NCBI GenBank assembly: GCA_029721435.1
Contig: CM056574.1
Coordinates: forward strand, 4,353,001-4,417,000
Source of the DNA: Gymnothorax reevesii
Lineage: Eukaryota; Chordata; Actinopteri; Anguilliformes; Muraenidae
Direction: 5' to 3'
DNA length: 64,000 bases
Position numbers and translations under genes: made by a program. Below, piece by piece: positions 11,191-22,419 of the stretch (its first letter is position 1; every line of letters begins with the position of its first letter). The notes under the pieces are model-generated. The model was not told where the DNA came from and made no database searches. It saw only the letters and a list, made by a program, of their open reading frames with translations.

Positions 11191-11689
11191 TGTTATGGCC
11201 CCAATTTGTTATTACATTTACAACATAACAGCAACAGCAAGGGATGACAGACACAGTTTAAAAAACTTAAACACATTTAATTTACAGAAAAAGACTAACA
11301 CTAACCTACAACTAAAGACCAAGATTGAATATATACAAAAAAAAAACAGAAATATTTACAGTCCCTTTTGTGGGTTGATTGGTGATGTCCTTTTCTGAGG
11401 AAAATGCTCTAACCCAGGCAAAAATCCACTATAAGCTTTACAGGTCTTGAACAGAAATGACAGGTCTGGTCACATGTATCCTTCTCCTTGCAATTTCTCC
11501 TACTACTTTACTGTCTCAATTCTACTCCTTATATACTCTTTTGCAGACCCCACCCACATTTAGACCTTTTTTTTTAATTTTCGGGGACTTGCCCCAGACA
11601 TGTCTGAAACATGTCCAAACATAGCTCCAGTCTGAGCTGAATAAAAAAAAGGTAAATACTGCCATCTAGTGGCCTATATTCACATTACA
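11191..11689 (-). repeat. 3' LTR of the Gmr1-like Gypsy
   Basis: On the plus strand the LTR runs from TGTTATGGCCCC to TTCACATTACA, so on the coding strand it starts TGTAATG and ends CATAACA, the TG...CA form of LTRs. It is 499 bp long. The purine-rich stretch AATGGAGG adjoins its start on the minus strand and is the probable polypurine tract. A solo copy of the same LTR (486 bp) lies at 36990-37475 in the same orientation, which confirms both ends. Confidence 0.88.
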
Positions 11690-11819
11690 CCTCCATTCCA
11701 AAAGGGAAAAATTTTGACTCATAAAGGCAAAATTTTTCTTTTCAATACAAAATGGTTAAGTGGAAACTTGTCTATATATACATATCATACAATATTCAAA
11801 TAAACATGTGACATATATA

Positions 11820-13324
11820 CTCAGCAACAAAAGTTTCTGTGACACCAATATTGTTAATTATTTTTCATAACGCAATTATGAAATTGTCATACATGGTGAT
11901 ATCAGACTGAAACAGTACACGTAAACACAACATTGAAATGGAAATCATGAAAATGCGAGAAAATGACTTTGCACGTGAAAATGTGCGTAAATCATGCTTG
12001 TGGATGGCAATAAAAGAGGAGAATTTTTGGAATGTTCACATTGTGCCTGATGAACGACGGAAGCATCACTTATCGAAAACACAGCCATTTCGGATCAGGA
12101 ACTCTACCCTCTAAATGCCAAGACTGTCTGAAAATGATCGGTGGAGGGCCATTGGGATGATTGAATCCGGAACCTCGCAGAAGGAAGTTGCTCATCGCCT
12201 GAATGTCCACCGAAACACCATTTGGAACTTATGGCAGCGTCATCAGCAGACAAGACATGTCAGAGACCGTCCTCGCAGCGGCCGTCCACGAGTAACCACT
12301 CCCAGACAGGACAACTGGATTCGAACAACCCATCTCCGAAATCGATTCCAACCTGCAACCATAACTGCAAGAACGATACCTGGTTTGAGGCGACTGTCTG
12401 CACAGACAATCCGTCGCTGTCTCCGTCATTTTGGCATTGTCCCACGTCGGCCAGCAAGACGTCCAATACTCACAGTACAACACCGACGACTGCGTCTACA
12501 GTGGGCACAACAACATCGACGGTGGATCCAACGTCAGTGGGATCTTGTACTCTTCACTGATGAATCAAGATTCATGCTTAACCGATGTGATGGTCGTTTA
12601 CGTGTATACCGTCGACGTGGAGAACGTTATGCCAACAACTGTGTTCAGGAATTTGATCGTTTTGGAGGTGGTAGTGTCATGATTTGGGGAGGGATCACGG
12701 CTAGAAACAGAACAGATTTGCTTGTTATTGATGGAAATCTGACAGGTCAAAGATATCGCGATGAAGTGCTACGGCCATTAGCGGTACCGTTTTTGATGCA
12801 ACATGGTCCCGGAATAACGCTGCAACATGATAACGCCAGACCACACGTTGCAAGGATTGTACAGCAGTATCTGATGCAACAACATGTCAATGTCCTGCCA
12901 TGGCCAGCCAGATCCCCAGACATGTCCCCAATCGAGCATCTTTGGGACGAGATGGATCGACGTTTGCGGCGGTTGGATAACCCGCCAGCTACACTCCAGG
13001 AATTGCGACAACGTCTACGTCAGATTTGGAATGACATCCCACAGCAATTTCTGGCACATCTGATTCGGTCCATGCGCCGGAGATGCGTTGCTTGCATCAT
13101 GGCACGAGGAAGTCACACCCGGTATTGAAGTGTGAAGGTCACAATTGGTTAGACGTCAGACAAGTGCTTCATGACGCATAAAATGACATTTTTCGTTTTG
13201 AGTGACGTTGGCACTGAAAAGTCAGTGTTTCTCCTGTTAAATAAACATATTGATTGCATTGAGATCTTTGCGTGTCATTTATAACATACACATAAATGGT
13301 GTCACAGAAACTTTTGTTGCTGAG
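11820..13324 (+). mobile_element. Complete Tc1/mariner transposon with intact transposase
   Basis: The 1505-bp element has perfect 27-bp terminal inverted repeats (11820-11846 and 13298-13324) beginning CTCAGCAACAAAAGTTTCTG, and is flanked by TA at 11818-11819 and 13325-13326. It contains one uninterrupted transposase frame. It is inserted in the 3' untranslated part of the Gypsy element, 13 bases after the pol stop codon. Perfect ends plus an undamaged frame imply a young insertion, in contrast to the decayed Tc1 copies elsewhere in the window. Confidence 0.95.
12115..13128 (+). CDS. Tc1-like DD34E transposase, full length
   Basis: The frame encodes 337 aa, the normal length for a Tc1 transposase. 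Residues 1-60 form a helix-turn-helix starting MPRLSENDRWRAIGMIESG, followed by a GRPR AT-hook-like motif (RSGRPRV) near residue 58 that usually separates two DNA-binding subdomains. The catalytic domain has the first aspartate in LFTDESRF, the glycine-tryptophan box GGSVMIWGG, the second aspartate in LQHDNARPH and the glutamate in SPIEHLW; 34 residues separate the last two. It would bind the terminal repeats and move the element by cut and paste into TA. ATG at 12115 is the first start in the element interior and yields the family's usual N terminus. No internal stop or frameshift is seen. Activity cannot be judged from sequence alone. Confidence 0.95.
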   Translation: MPRLSENDRWRAIGMIESGTSQKEVAHRLNVHRNTIWNLWQRHQQTRHVRDRPRSGRPRVTTPRQDNWIRTTHLRNRFQPATITARTIPGLRRLSAQTIRRCLRHFGIVPRRPARRPILTVQHRRLRLQWAQQHRRWIQRQWDLVLFTDESRFMLNRCDGRLRVYRRRGERYANNCVQEFDRFGGGSVMIWGGITARNRTDLLVIDGNLTGQRYRDEVLRPLAVPFLMQHGPGITLQHDNARPHVARIVQQYLMQQHVNVLPWPARSPDMSPIEHLWDEMDRRLRRLDNPPATLQELRQRLRQIWNDIPQQFLAHLIRSMRRRCVACIMARGSHTRY

Positions 13325-13337
13325 TATATTTACATAC

Positions 13338-16300
13338 TCAAACACAGGATAAGCAATCAGCAATTACATTGTCTGTACCCTTCACATGCTTAATTTCCAA
13401 GTCAAACTCCTGTAAAATCAAACTCCAATTCAACAATCTCCGATTCTTGTTTTTCATCTTACTCAAAAACATTAACGGATTGTGGTCAGTGTACACAATC
13501 ATTGGCTTTTGCCCTGTACAAACATAAACATCAAAGTATTGTAAAGATAGAACCAGAGCCAACAGCTCCTTCTCTATTGTGGAATAGTTCCTTTGGTGGC
13601 GATTGAACTTCCTGGAGAAGTATGCCACGGGATGCTCAATGTCATCAGAGTCACTTCTCTGTAGGAGCACAGATCCACAAGCTTGGTCGCTAGCATCGAC
13701 CGTGATGGAGAACGGTTTGTTGAAGTCAGGAGATTTGAGCACGGGGAAGTGACACAGCAGAGACTTCAGGCGATCGAAGGCTCTCTGGCATGCATCATCC
13801 CAGGTGAACTTTACGCCTTTCTTCAGTTGGTTAGTTAGACTGAGAGCAATCTCAGCTAAGTTCTTGCAGAACTTGCGGTAGTACCCGATCATTCCAAGGA
13901 AGCGGCGCAAAGCTTTTTTGTTGTCAGGAACGGGAAAGTCCATGATGGCTTGGACTTTAGCATCTATGGGTTCCACCTTGCCCTGACCTATGACGTAGCC
14001 AAGATAGGTGACAGTAGCACAACCAAAGTCACTCTTATTCAGGTTAACAGTCAGGTTAGCCTGGGTCAGGCGCTGGAACAACGTCTCTACATCTTTTAGA
14101 TGTTCTTCCCAGGAGTCACTCCATGTGATCAGGTCATCGATGTATGCACCCATGTGTGGCAATCCGGCGATTGTAGACTGTATCATCCTTTGGAATGTGG
14201 CTGGGGCATTTTTCATCCCAAAGGGTAGGACTTCATACTGGTACAACCCTGATGGTGTGGCAAAAGCAGAGATGCTCTTGGCCCTCTCAGTTAAAGGCAC
14301 ACACCAATAACCCTTCAATAAATCAATCTTGGTCAGAAACTTTGCTTGCCCTACTTTATCAATACAATCATCAATCCTAGGTATTGGAAACACATCAGTT
14401 CTAGTTATAGCATTGACTTTGCGATAATCTGTACAGAATTTAGTACTTCCATCAGGTTTTGGAACTAGCACACAGGGTCAACTCCAATCTGAGTTGGAGG
14501 GTCTGACAATATCATGTTCTAACATGTACTCAACCTCTTTCTCAGCAATCTTTCTCTTTTCAGGATTCATCCGGTACGGATGCTGTTTTATTGGTTTGGC
14601 ATCACCAACATCTACATCATGAGCGGCTATAGAAACTCTTTTTGGAACATCAGGAAACAGATCCTCATATTTCTTCATCAACCTCTCAAACTGATCTCTC
14701 TGTGAGGGTTCTAAGTGCTGGAGTTTTACATCAAGATTTTGCAACACTTCAGTGTTTGACAATTTACATGAAAGAACTTCAGCTTTAATTCTTGGTTCAT
14801 CATCTTGAAACTCCCCCTCATCTTCACACGTTTCGACCATTGGAGAATCTGAAGTGACAGCTGCAACTCTAGCATTTCTGTCATGATAAGGCTTCAGCAT
14901 GTTAATGTGACACAATTGTTTTGGTTTTCTCCTATCTGTAGTCTTCACAATGTAATTGAGATCATTGAGTTTTGTCAAAATTTCATAAGGACCATGAAAT
15001 CTAGCCTGCAATGGATTGGACTGCAAGGGAAACAACACAAGGACCTTGTCTCCTGGTTTAAACTCACGGCTTCTAGCCTTATGATCATACCAAGTTTTCA
15101 TTTTTCCCTGACTTGATTTCAAGTTCTCTTTGGCTAGGTCACAAGCTGCACGCAATCTTTCCTTGAACTTGCTAACATAGTCTAACAGACTGATGTACGG
15201 CTCTTCCTCTTGCCATTGTTCACTCAATAATAGCAAAGGTCCTCTCACTTCATGACCAAACACTAGCTCAAATGGACTGAATCCAGTAGACTCCTGCACT
15301 GCTTCTCTAGCTGCAAACAACAGCAAATGAACACCTTCATCCCAGTCTTTCTCATGGTCATAACAATAAGTCCTCATCATTGTCTTGAGAGTGGAATGAA
15401 ACCGCTCTAAGGCACCCTGACTTTCTGGATGATAGGCACTAGAAAGAATCTGCTTTGCACCTAGTTCATACACAACCTGCTGAAACAATCCTGAAGTGAA
15501 ATTGCTACCTTAGTCTGACTGAGTTTCCCTGGGAAGGCCAAACAACGTGAAGAACTTTATCAAAGCCTTCGAGATTGCAGTTGCCTTGATGTTACGTAGA
15601 GGTATGGCTTCGGGGAATCTGGTAGATGCAAACATGATTGTCAACAAGTACTGATTTCCAGATCTAGTCTTGGGTAATGGACCAACACAATCAACAATGA
15701 CCTTAGAGAATGGCTCCCCAAATGCTGGGATTGGCTGCAATGGAGCTGCAGGTGGGTCTAACTGGTGTTTTCCAACTACCTGACAAGTGTGACAGGTTTT
15801 GCAAAAGTTGGAAACGTCTTTCCGAAACCCAGGCCAAAAGAAGTGTTTCATGATCTTATCAACAGTCTTGTTAACACCAAGATGACCACCTAAAGGTAAA
15901 CTATGAGCCATTGTTAAGATCTCATTCCTGTAGACCTTCGGAACAACAATTTGCCTGACCACTGCCCAATCTGCATTGGCAGGGATATCGGGAGGGCGCC
16001 ATTTCCGCATCAAAACACCATCCTTGAGATTATACCCAACTGGAACTGCGTCTATTTCTTTATCAGGAAGGGCTCTCCTCTTTAGTACACAAATTTCAGG
16101 ATCATTAGTTTGCTCCTCAATCAACCGCTTTCTGGACAGAGACAAGTCTCCAGACACATCAGAATCACCAAACCCATCTGGCTGGCTGAACAATGAACTG
16201 ATAAAAGTGTCTGATAAGTTCTCAAATGGAGAAACCATAGTAGGCCAATCAGAGTCATGAGGCGAACCATCTGAGTCCTGAATATTCAATGTGCTGGACG

Positions 16301-16715
16301 GCACCACAACATCTTCTTCTTTAGCCTTCTTGGCCATAGCATGAGTCACTGCGCAAGAACGATACAAAGATGGGTCCTCATCCCCATCTTCAGTGCTCGG
16401 CTGTGAAGTAAGATGTACAGGGGGAACTACTTTGCCCCCAGCCAGGTCATTGTCTAGCAACAGAGAAACACCCTTTATAGGTAGACTTAAAATAAGTCCC
16501 ACCTTTATCTGTCCTGTAACAAAATCTGACTTCAAGAATATAGAGCGCAGGGGTACAGATACAGTCCTCCCTTCAATACCCTGTACAAGTATGAAATCCC
16601 CTGAAGCGGTCTCATTACGTAACTCCAAGGAGTCCATCAACAAAAGTGACTGAGAAGCTCCGGTATCCCTTAGGATATATATGGGGACAGGTGTAGTATG
16701 CTCATTCAGAGCCAC
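13338..16715 (-). pseudogene. pol: Gypsy pol: protease, integrase, reverse transcriptase, RNase H (two stops)
   Basis: One reading frame runs through the whole span, broken by stops at 15510-15512 and 14478-14480. The domains follow in this order. Protease: LRDTGAS near residue 16. Integrase zinc-binding HHCC with GGHLGVNKTV and CKTCHTC. Integrase core: D in VDCVGPLPKT, the second aspartate just before the first stop, E in GALERFH. A C-terminal integrase tail. Reverse transcriptase with LLKGYWCVPL and the catalytic AYIDDL. RNase H with ITVDASD, EKELLALV and YTDHNPL. The frame ends 13 bases before a Tc1 insertion, consistent with RNase H being the natural C terminus. The two stops make it non-functional. 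The start is only where the frame becomes readable; pol was probably continuous with gag. Confidence 0.9.
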
Positions 16716-18112
16716 AAATCCTCTGACACAAATGGAAGAAATTCCTCCCTCACAAAGTCAGCTGTATCAGGCTTTTTAGCCCCACAAGAAGTTGGCAATT
16801 TAGCAGATCGGTTATCTACTACAGGGGTTTCTAACCTTGTTTTCACGAAGGCATTTGGTTTGGTATCCTTTTCTTTTTCAGTCTTAGCTTTAAGGAACCA
16901 ACAGTTAGTTGTGACATGACCAGATTTCTTGCAATAACTGCAAACTAGACCACTTTTGTCACTGTCAGCTTTCACACTTTGATCAGACTTGTTACTGGAT
17001 TTCTGAGCACCATCACCAGATTTGTCTTTGTCTTTGGGTGAGGAATCTTGGGTATCACTGTAACCCTTTTTCTGAAATAGGGACCATCTATTGTTACTGC
17101 TAGACTGAAATTTGGACTTATGTGTGAGAACATATTCATCTGCAAATTTGGCAGCTGATTGCAAATTCAGTGCTTGCTTCTCATTAAGGTAGGTCTTAAC
17201 ATCATCCTTAACACAGTTCTTGAATTCTTCAACTAACACCATCTCTTTTAGTGAGTTGAAATCATCCTTGACCTCCAAAGAAGTACACCAGCGCTCAAAG
17301 CAAACCTTCTTCTCATTAGCAAATTCCACATAAGTCTGATTTTCAGATTTCTTCAGACCTCTGAATTTCTGTCGGTAAGCCTCTGGAACCAACTCATAAG
17401 CTCTCAAAATAACCTTTTTGACAACCTCATAATCAGAGGAATCATCTGCAGACAAAGCTGAATAGGCTTGTTGAGCTTTACCCTTGAGGACAGTTTGCAA
17501 CATCAGAGGCCAGTGTTCCTTTGGCCACTGGCAACTCTTTGCTACCTTTTCAAAACACTGGAAATAGTTGTCAACATCCTTTTCTGCAAATGGAGGCACC
17601 AGTTTTACCTCCTGGCTAGCCCAAAATTTATTTTCTGTTGCTATTTTTATTTTTAGTTGCTCCATTTGGAGTCTTTCTTCTCTATCAAATTACTCTAATT
17701 CAAAATCTCTCTGTCTTGCAAATTTTTCTAACTCAAACTGTCTTTGTTTTTCTTTTTCTTCCCTCTCAGATTCTCTTTGTTTTTCTCTTTCATCCCTTTC
17801 ATTCTCTTCTCTTGCTAATTTTTCTAACTCAAACTGCCTTTGTTTTTCTTTTTCTTCCCTTTCAAATTCTCTTTGTTTTTCTTTTTCCTCCCTTTCAATC
17901 TCTAGCATTTTCAATTTAAGTTCCATTTCTATATTTGGATTTTCCACTGGAAACTGTTCCAGATCTCCTGGTGCAAACACATTTTCATCAATGTAATATT
18001 CAACTATCTCTCTAGCCAGTCTTGCTTTTCGCATGGCTGGTTTTACCTCTGTCAGCTCTAAATGTCTGCATATTTCTCGCAGTTCTGTCTTTTCTGTTGC
18101 CCTAGGAGTGCT
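16706..18112 (-). pseudogene. gag: Gypsy gag with SCAN-related capsid, 5' truncated
   Basis: The frame begins at the L1 junction (ATEKTELREICRHLEL), passes a long charged coiled coil of EREEKEKQR-type repeats, a stop at 17690-17692, then the capsid. The capsid region contains PEAYRQKFRGL, YVEFANEK and LVEEFKNCVKDDVKTYL, a pattern that aligns with the SCAN domain of mammalian zinc-finger proteins. Published work derives SCAN from a Gmr1-like gag. A zinc knuckle CSYCKKSGHVTTNC follows. The frame ends at 16706 one base out of register with pol; the phase suggests a one-base loss near 16725, so gag and pol were probably one polyprotein. The true N terminus is lost. Confidence 0.85.
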
Positions 18113-20058
18113 GTGTAGTGTTTTTATCCACTGGATGAATGACTCTCCAAAGCCAAATTTTTCCAAAGTCATGTAAAGAAATGTCCTGTTAACTTTATCA
18201 AAGGCCTTTTCTGCATCAAGTGAAAGGATAATGGCTTTAATTTTTTGTTCATAAGCTGTGTGAATAATATTGAATAATCTGCATGTGTTGTTTGATGAAT
18301 GTCTGTCTTTTATGAATCCAGCTTAGTCTGGGCATATGTGAGATTGAATAAATGGTTCTGCCCGGATTGCTAGCACTTTACTTATCATTTTTTATGTCTG
18401 TGTTGATGAGGGAGATTGGTCTATAACTTGAACAAAGAGAGGAATCTTTGTTTGGCTGAAGCTGTACTGAGATGTTTGTGGTGTTCATATGTGAGGGGAT
18501 GGTTTGTGATATTTTTATTTCATCTGCCATTCTAATAAATAGTGGTGAGATCGTCTTCCAGAAAGGTTTGTAAAACTTGGTCGGTAATCCATCTGGGCCT
18601 GGTGCTTTATTATTTGCCATTTTTTTCAGTGCCTTTTCATATTCTGGAACTGATAGTTGTTTTTCCAAGTTGTTGATTTGATTGAAGGAGAGATGCGGGA
18701 GAGTAATATTATTCAGGAAATTATCAATTTCTTCCATGTTTTTTTCCCCTTTCATTACTGTATAAATCCATGTAAAATTTTTTGAAAATGTTATATATGG
18801 TTTGTTGGTCACTGATACTATTCCTGGCTGAGTCTTTAACAGTTGTGATGTATGTTTTTTTCCTTGTTGCATTTAAGTTGATTTGCTAAATATTTCCCAG
18901 ATTTATCGTCATGTTCATAGTGGTCATATCATAATTTTTGTAGCAAAAATTGGGTCTATTTGTTGATAATATTATCTTGCTGAAATATGGTTTCTCTTGA
19001 TTTTCTTAAGTATTTGTTCTGTGGGATTAATTGCATGTGAATTATGTAGAAACTTGATCTTTTCTTCCAATGTGGTTTCCAATTCTTGTTGTCTTTTTTG
19101 TGGGTGGAATATGAAATTATTTTCCCTCTCAGCACTGCTTTTGCCGTTTCCCAAAGGAGTGTTGGTGTGGGTTGGAGAGTCATTAATTTCCAGAATGAAT
19201 GGCCACTCTTTCTTGAATTATGTATCAAAATAATCTGTGAGTAAAGATGTGTTAAAGCGCCAGTTTGGGAAGTTTTTTTTTTGTTTCTTGTTTTCTTGAG
19301 GGTGATACTGATAGGGGCATGGTCAGAAATAACAATTGGATGTATTGTAGTTTGCACAATATTTTTTATCATTAAGTTGCTTGTAAGGAAATAATCAATT
19401 CGTGAGAACTGTGGAATGGCAGGGGAATTCTTTTGCTGTCGGGTTTTGTAGTCTCTAACTATTGCTAAGACCCAGATCTGTCATGTTTTGTTGAGTGATC
19501 CTTGTTGAATGCTAATTTCGGGTAAGAAGTTTGGTTGTAGAGCTAACTTGTTCTGGGTCAATGACAATGTTAAAACCTCCTCCAATAATAAAAAGTGATG
19601 TGGGAAAGTCCTGCAACGTTGTGAAAAAGTTATGAAAAAATGCTGGGTTATCTGTTTTAGGACTATGGATACTTGCTATTGTTATATTTTATTGTGAATT
19701 GTGTCATTGACAATGATATATATTCCTTCCAGATCAGATATGGTGTGGTTATGTGTATATTGTACTTCTTTATTGATTAGAATTGAGACACCTGTTTTTT
19801 TTTTTGTTTTATGAGGAAGAAAATAACTGACTGAATTTGTGAGTTTTTAGTTTGTTGCGTTCTGTGGCTAAGAGTTTGGTTCCTTGAAGTAAACATATGT
19901 CTGCATTCAACTTCTTGAGGTAGTTCAATATTTTGATTCTTTTTGCCCGTGAATTAATACCCCTGTTATGCATGAGTAGTTTGTGTACAGCAGTGTATAA
20001 ATCAATTGTTATGTTATGACTGGTCAGCGATTTGTTTATTTTGGTTATCATTTGGCAC
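18113..20058 (-). pseudogene. L1-clade LINE, endonuclease and first half of reverse transcriptase
   Basis: Minus-strand frames at 19809-20105, 18956-19372 and 18378-18872, with shifted stretches between, read as an L1 ORF2: the endonuclease start region with INSRAKRIKILNYLKKL and ADICLLQ, then the finger region with NNKAPGPDGLPTKFYK and SYRPISLINTDIKN, and finally AEKAFDKV and KFGFGESFIQWIKTLHS. It stops there and joins the gag of the Gypsy element. The remainder is at 10143-11190. The 5' edge is cut by the left LTR of the second Gypsy near 20058. Several frameshifts and stops show it is an old copy. Confidence 0.82.
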
Positions 20059-20411
20059 CTTCTGGTAGTATGACAGTAGAAAAACATGATCTGATGCAAT
20101 ACCACTTCTTTGTGAAGAAATAGACTAGTGCTCTCTAGAGGCTTCTGGCATCTTCCTGCCTGGAGGGGCCGGGATTACCCAGGAATCCTGTAGATCTTTC
20201 CAGAATGTTGCTTGTCTATATAAATGCTGTGATTTTGGTCAGTAGAGAAAGAGATTTTGTTTTAGCAAAAGAGTTACATAGTGGCACTAGAGTGTATTTA
20301 TTGGATTGAACAGTGGATTATTTGTAGAAAATTTTTTTTAATCAGTGAAGAATAAATTTGTTTAAGTTGTCATTGCTGGTTTTCTTTGTTGTGATTTTCA
20401 AGTCATCACAA
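20059..20411 (+). repeat. Left LTR (5' truncated) of the second Gypsy
   Basis: It matches 23354-23705, including 'gtcattgctggttttctttg' and the terminal CATCACA/CATAACA. About 95 bases at the LTR start are missing, where L1 sequence begins. Sequence differences from the right LTR are frequent, which indicates an old insertion. Confidence 0.8.
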
Positions 20412-20414
20412 ATT

Positions 20415-20432
20415 GGAGGTTCCACCGGGATA
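20415..20432 (+). promoter_or_regulatory. Primer-binding site complementary to tRNA-Gln
   Basis: The 18 bases TGGAGGTTCCACCGGGAT begin three bases after the LTR. They are complementary, with one mismatch by my recollection, to the 3' end of eukaryotic tRNA-Gln (acceptor GGUUCCA plus CCA). Minus-strand DNA synthesis of the element would start here. Confidence 0.7.
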
Positions 20433-20522
20433 AACCATTCATTGGATCAACAATTGGATTCACCAAAGAGTAAAGCTTTATTATTATTTTAAATCTTGTG
20501 ACTATTTGAACAACCAACAATC

Positions 20523-21030
20523 ATGACCTTTGATGTTGAAAATTTTTTGAAAACTCCAACCCAGGAATCACTTGTGCTGGCAATAAAGAAGGACTTGCCG
20601 CAAATAGCCTCAACCCTTGGATTATCTGATGTGAAATCACCGATGAAGAAACAATATTCAACATTTTGGTGCAACATTTCATCGATGAAGGTATCTTTGG
20701 GGAAGAAGCAGCAGAATTGATTAAAGATGTAGAGGTGCCTGCAACGGAGCTGCAAAGACTTGAGATTCAGCTACGCCAAAAACAACTAGAGCTGGGGCTG
20801 GGAGAAAGAAGGTTGGAGAAGGAGAGAGAACTAGAAGAAAAAAGGATGCAGTACAAATTGGAAATAAAGTAAATAGAATTAGCTACAGTAACAAAATCTT
20901 TTGGACTTTCTGATCATTTTGATGTGGTTAAACACACATTGTTCCTCCCTTCCTAGAAAATGATGTAGACCAATACTTAACCAATTTTGAAATAACTGCT
21001 GTGTTGGGATTTACGAAATGAACCAATCAC
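20523..21030 (+). pseudogene. gag: gag remnant of the second Gypsy
   Basis: The region begins MTFDVENFLKTPTQESLV, shifts frame near 20660 to FIDEGIFGEEAAELIKD, and continues into a charged coiled coil (QLRQKQLELGLGERRLEKER) with a stop at 20870-20872. A few more capsid-like residues (ENDVDQYLTNFE) are readable to about 21030. The layout of an N-terminal helical region followed by a coiled coil parallels the gag at 16706-18112. It is cut by the Tc1 inserted downstream. Confidence 0.7.
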
Positions 21031-21059
21031 GAAAACCAGTAGAATGCAAAAAGGAGGCT

Positions 21060-22065
21060 TTATTTCTCAGTATGCATTATGCCGACTCCCTTTTTTGCAC
21101 CTTGAGGTGTGCAGAATTCATGGTTCCATCAATTATGACAAGGTCCTGAAGCAGCAAAGCAACCCCAAACCATCACACTACCATCACCATGTTTTATTTT
21201 TAGTATGATGTTCTTTTTATGAAATGCTGTATTAGTTTTACGCCTGATGCAGTGGGACGCACACCTTCCAAAAAGTTCAACTTATGTCTCGTCAGTCAAC
21301 AAAATATTTTCTCAGAAGTCTTGGGGATCATCAAGATGTATTTTGGCAAATGTGAGACAAGCCTCCGTGTTCTTTTTGGTCAGCAGTGGTTTTTGCCTTG
21401 GAACTCTCCCATGGATGCCATTTTTTGCCCAGTCTCTGTCTTATTGTCGAATCATAAAAACTGACTTTAATTGAGGCAAGTGAGGCCTGCAGTTCTTCAG
21501 ATGTTGTTTTAGGTTTTTTTGTGACCTCCTGGATGAGTAGTTGATGGTCTCTTGGAGTAATTTTGGTAGGTCGGCCCCTCCTGGGATGGTTCACCGCTAT
21601 AGTTTTCTCCATTTGTGGATAATGGTTCACATCGTGATTCGCCAGAGTCTCAAAGCCTGGCTGAGAAACTGCTTTGCAACCCTTTCCAGACTGATAGATG
21701 TCAATTTCTTTGTTTCTCATCTGTTCTTGAATTTCTTTAGTTTGCAGCATGACATGTTGCTTTTTGAGATTTTTTAGCCTAATTCACTTTGTCAGACAGA
21801 TTCTATTTAAGTGAGTTCTTGATTCAACAGGTCTGGCAGTAATCAGGCCTGGGTGCAGCTAGTGAAATTGGATTAAAAAATGTGGTAAATCACAGTTTAA
21901 CAAGGGGGGGCAATTACTTTTTCACATAGGGCCAGGTAGGTTTGGATAGCCTTTTGCCCTTAATAAATGAAATCATCATTTAAAAACTGCATTTTGTATT
22001 TACTCTGGTATCTTTTTCTTATATTAAAATTTGTTTGATGATCTGAAACATCAAATACTTTTTCA
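21060..22065 (-). mobile_element. Tc1-like transposon remnant, minus strand
   Basis: A minus-strand frame at 21331-21750 reads the N-terminal half of a Tc1 transposase: QSGKGCKAVSQ, then RRGRPTKITPRDHQLLIQEV, ELQASLASIKVS and STIRQRLGKK. The residues after this are degraded. The flank contains 'ggcaattactttttcacata' and 'aaatttgtttgatgatctga', sequence familiar from an abundant fish Tc1 family. The right half of the transposase and one terminus appear lost. It sits in the middle of the second Gypsy element. Confidence 0.75.
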
Positions 22066-22415
22066 CAGCACAGTAAATGGAGAGAAACGTGGGAGACGAT
22101 ACATCCCCCCGTTTCACCCCAAATGGTGAGGGACACCAGCCTGTTCTTCAGTCGTTTAACTGCACACAAGCTGTCGGTGCTCAATAAAGGAATTTAATTG
22201 CTGTATAAAATTTACCATTTATTCCTGATTTTATAAGCCTGTACTCCAGAAGTTCTGTTTTGACCCAGTAAAATACCTTCTGGAAATCGATGAAACATGC
22301 AAATGTTGACTTGTTTTCTTTAAGTCTTGCTCTAATAATAGAAGTGACCGAATATATGTGGTCTATATAGGCCCTTTGCTTCCGGAAACCATTTTGCTCA
22401 TCAACTACGTCAGGT
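22066..22415 (-). pseudogene. LINE reverse transcriptase fragment
   Basis: In shifted minus-strand frames the segment reads STFACFIDFQKVFYWVKTEL, preceded by an EQNGFRK-like start and followed by remnants of the QGC box. This is the KAFD-type palm entry of a non-LTR reverse transcriptase. Clade is not assigned. It is a short piece between the Tc1 and the Gypsy integrase. Confidence 0.6.
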
Positions 22416-22419
22416 CATT

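Larger units (their letters stand above)
11191..18112 (-). mobile_element. Gmr1-like Ty3/Gypsy retrotransposon, 5' truncated
   Basis: On the minus strand the order is gag, protease, integrase, reverse transcriptase, RNase H, 3' LTR. Integrase before reverse transcriptase is the Ty1/copia order, but the protein types are Ty3/Gypsy; that combination defines the Gmr1-like group first described from cod and other deuterostomes. The 3' LTR is at 11191-11689. No 5' LTR or primer site exists: the first gag codons join L1 sequence directly near 18112. An intact Tc1 lies between the pol stop and the LTR. The element sits inside an L1 in the same orientation. Confidence 0.85.

Noticed and set aside
12222..12682. 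Additional frames overlapping the intact Tc1 transposase
   Set aside because: Out-of-frame and antisense shadows with no motifs.
17568..17996. Plus-strand frame rich in serine, leucine and phenylalanine
   Set aside because: It is the antisense of the charged coiled coil of the Gypsy gag.
18378..20105. Several plus-strand open frames
   Set aside because: They lie opposite the recognisable L1 protein and have no motifs.
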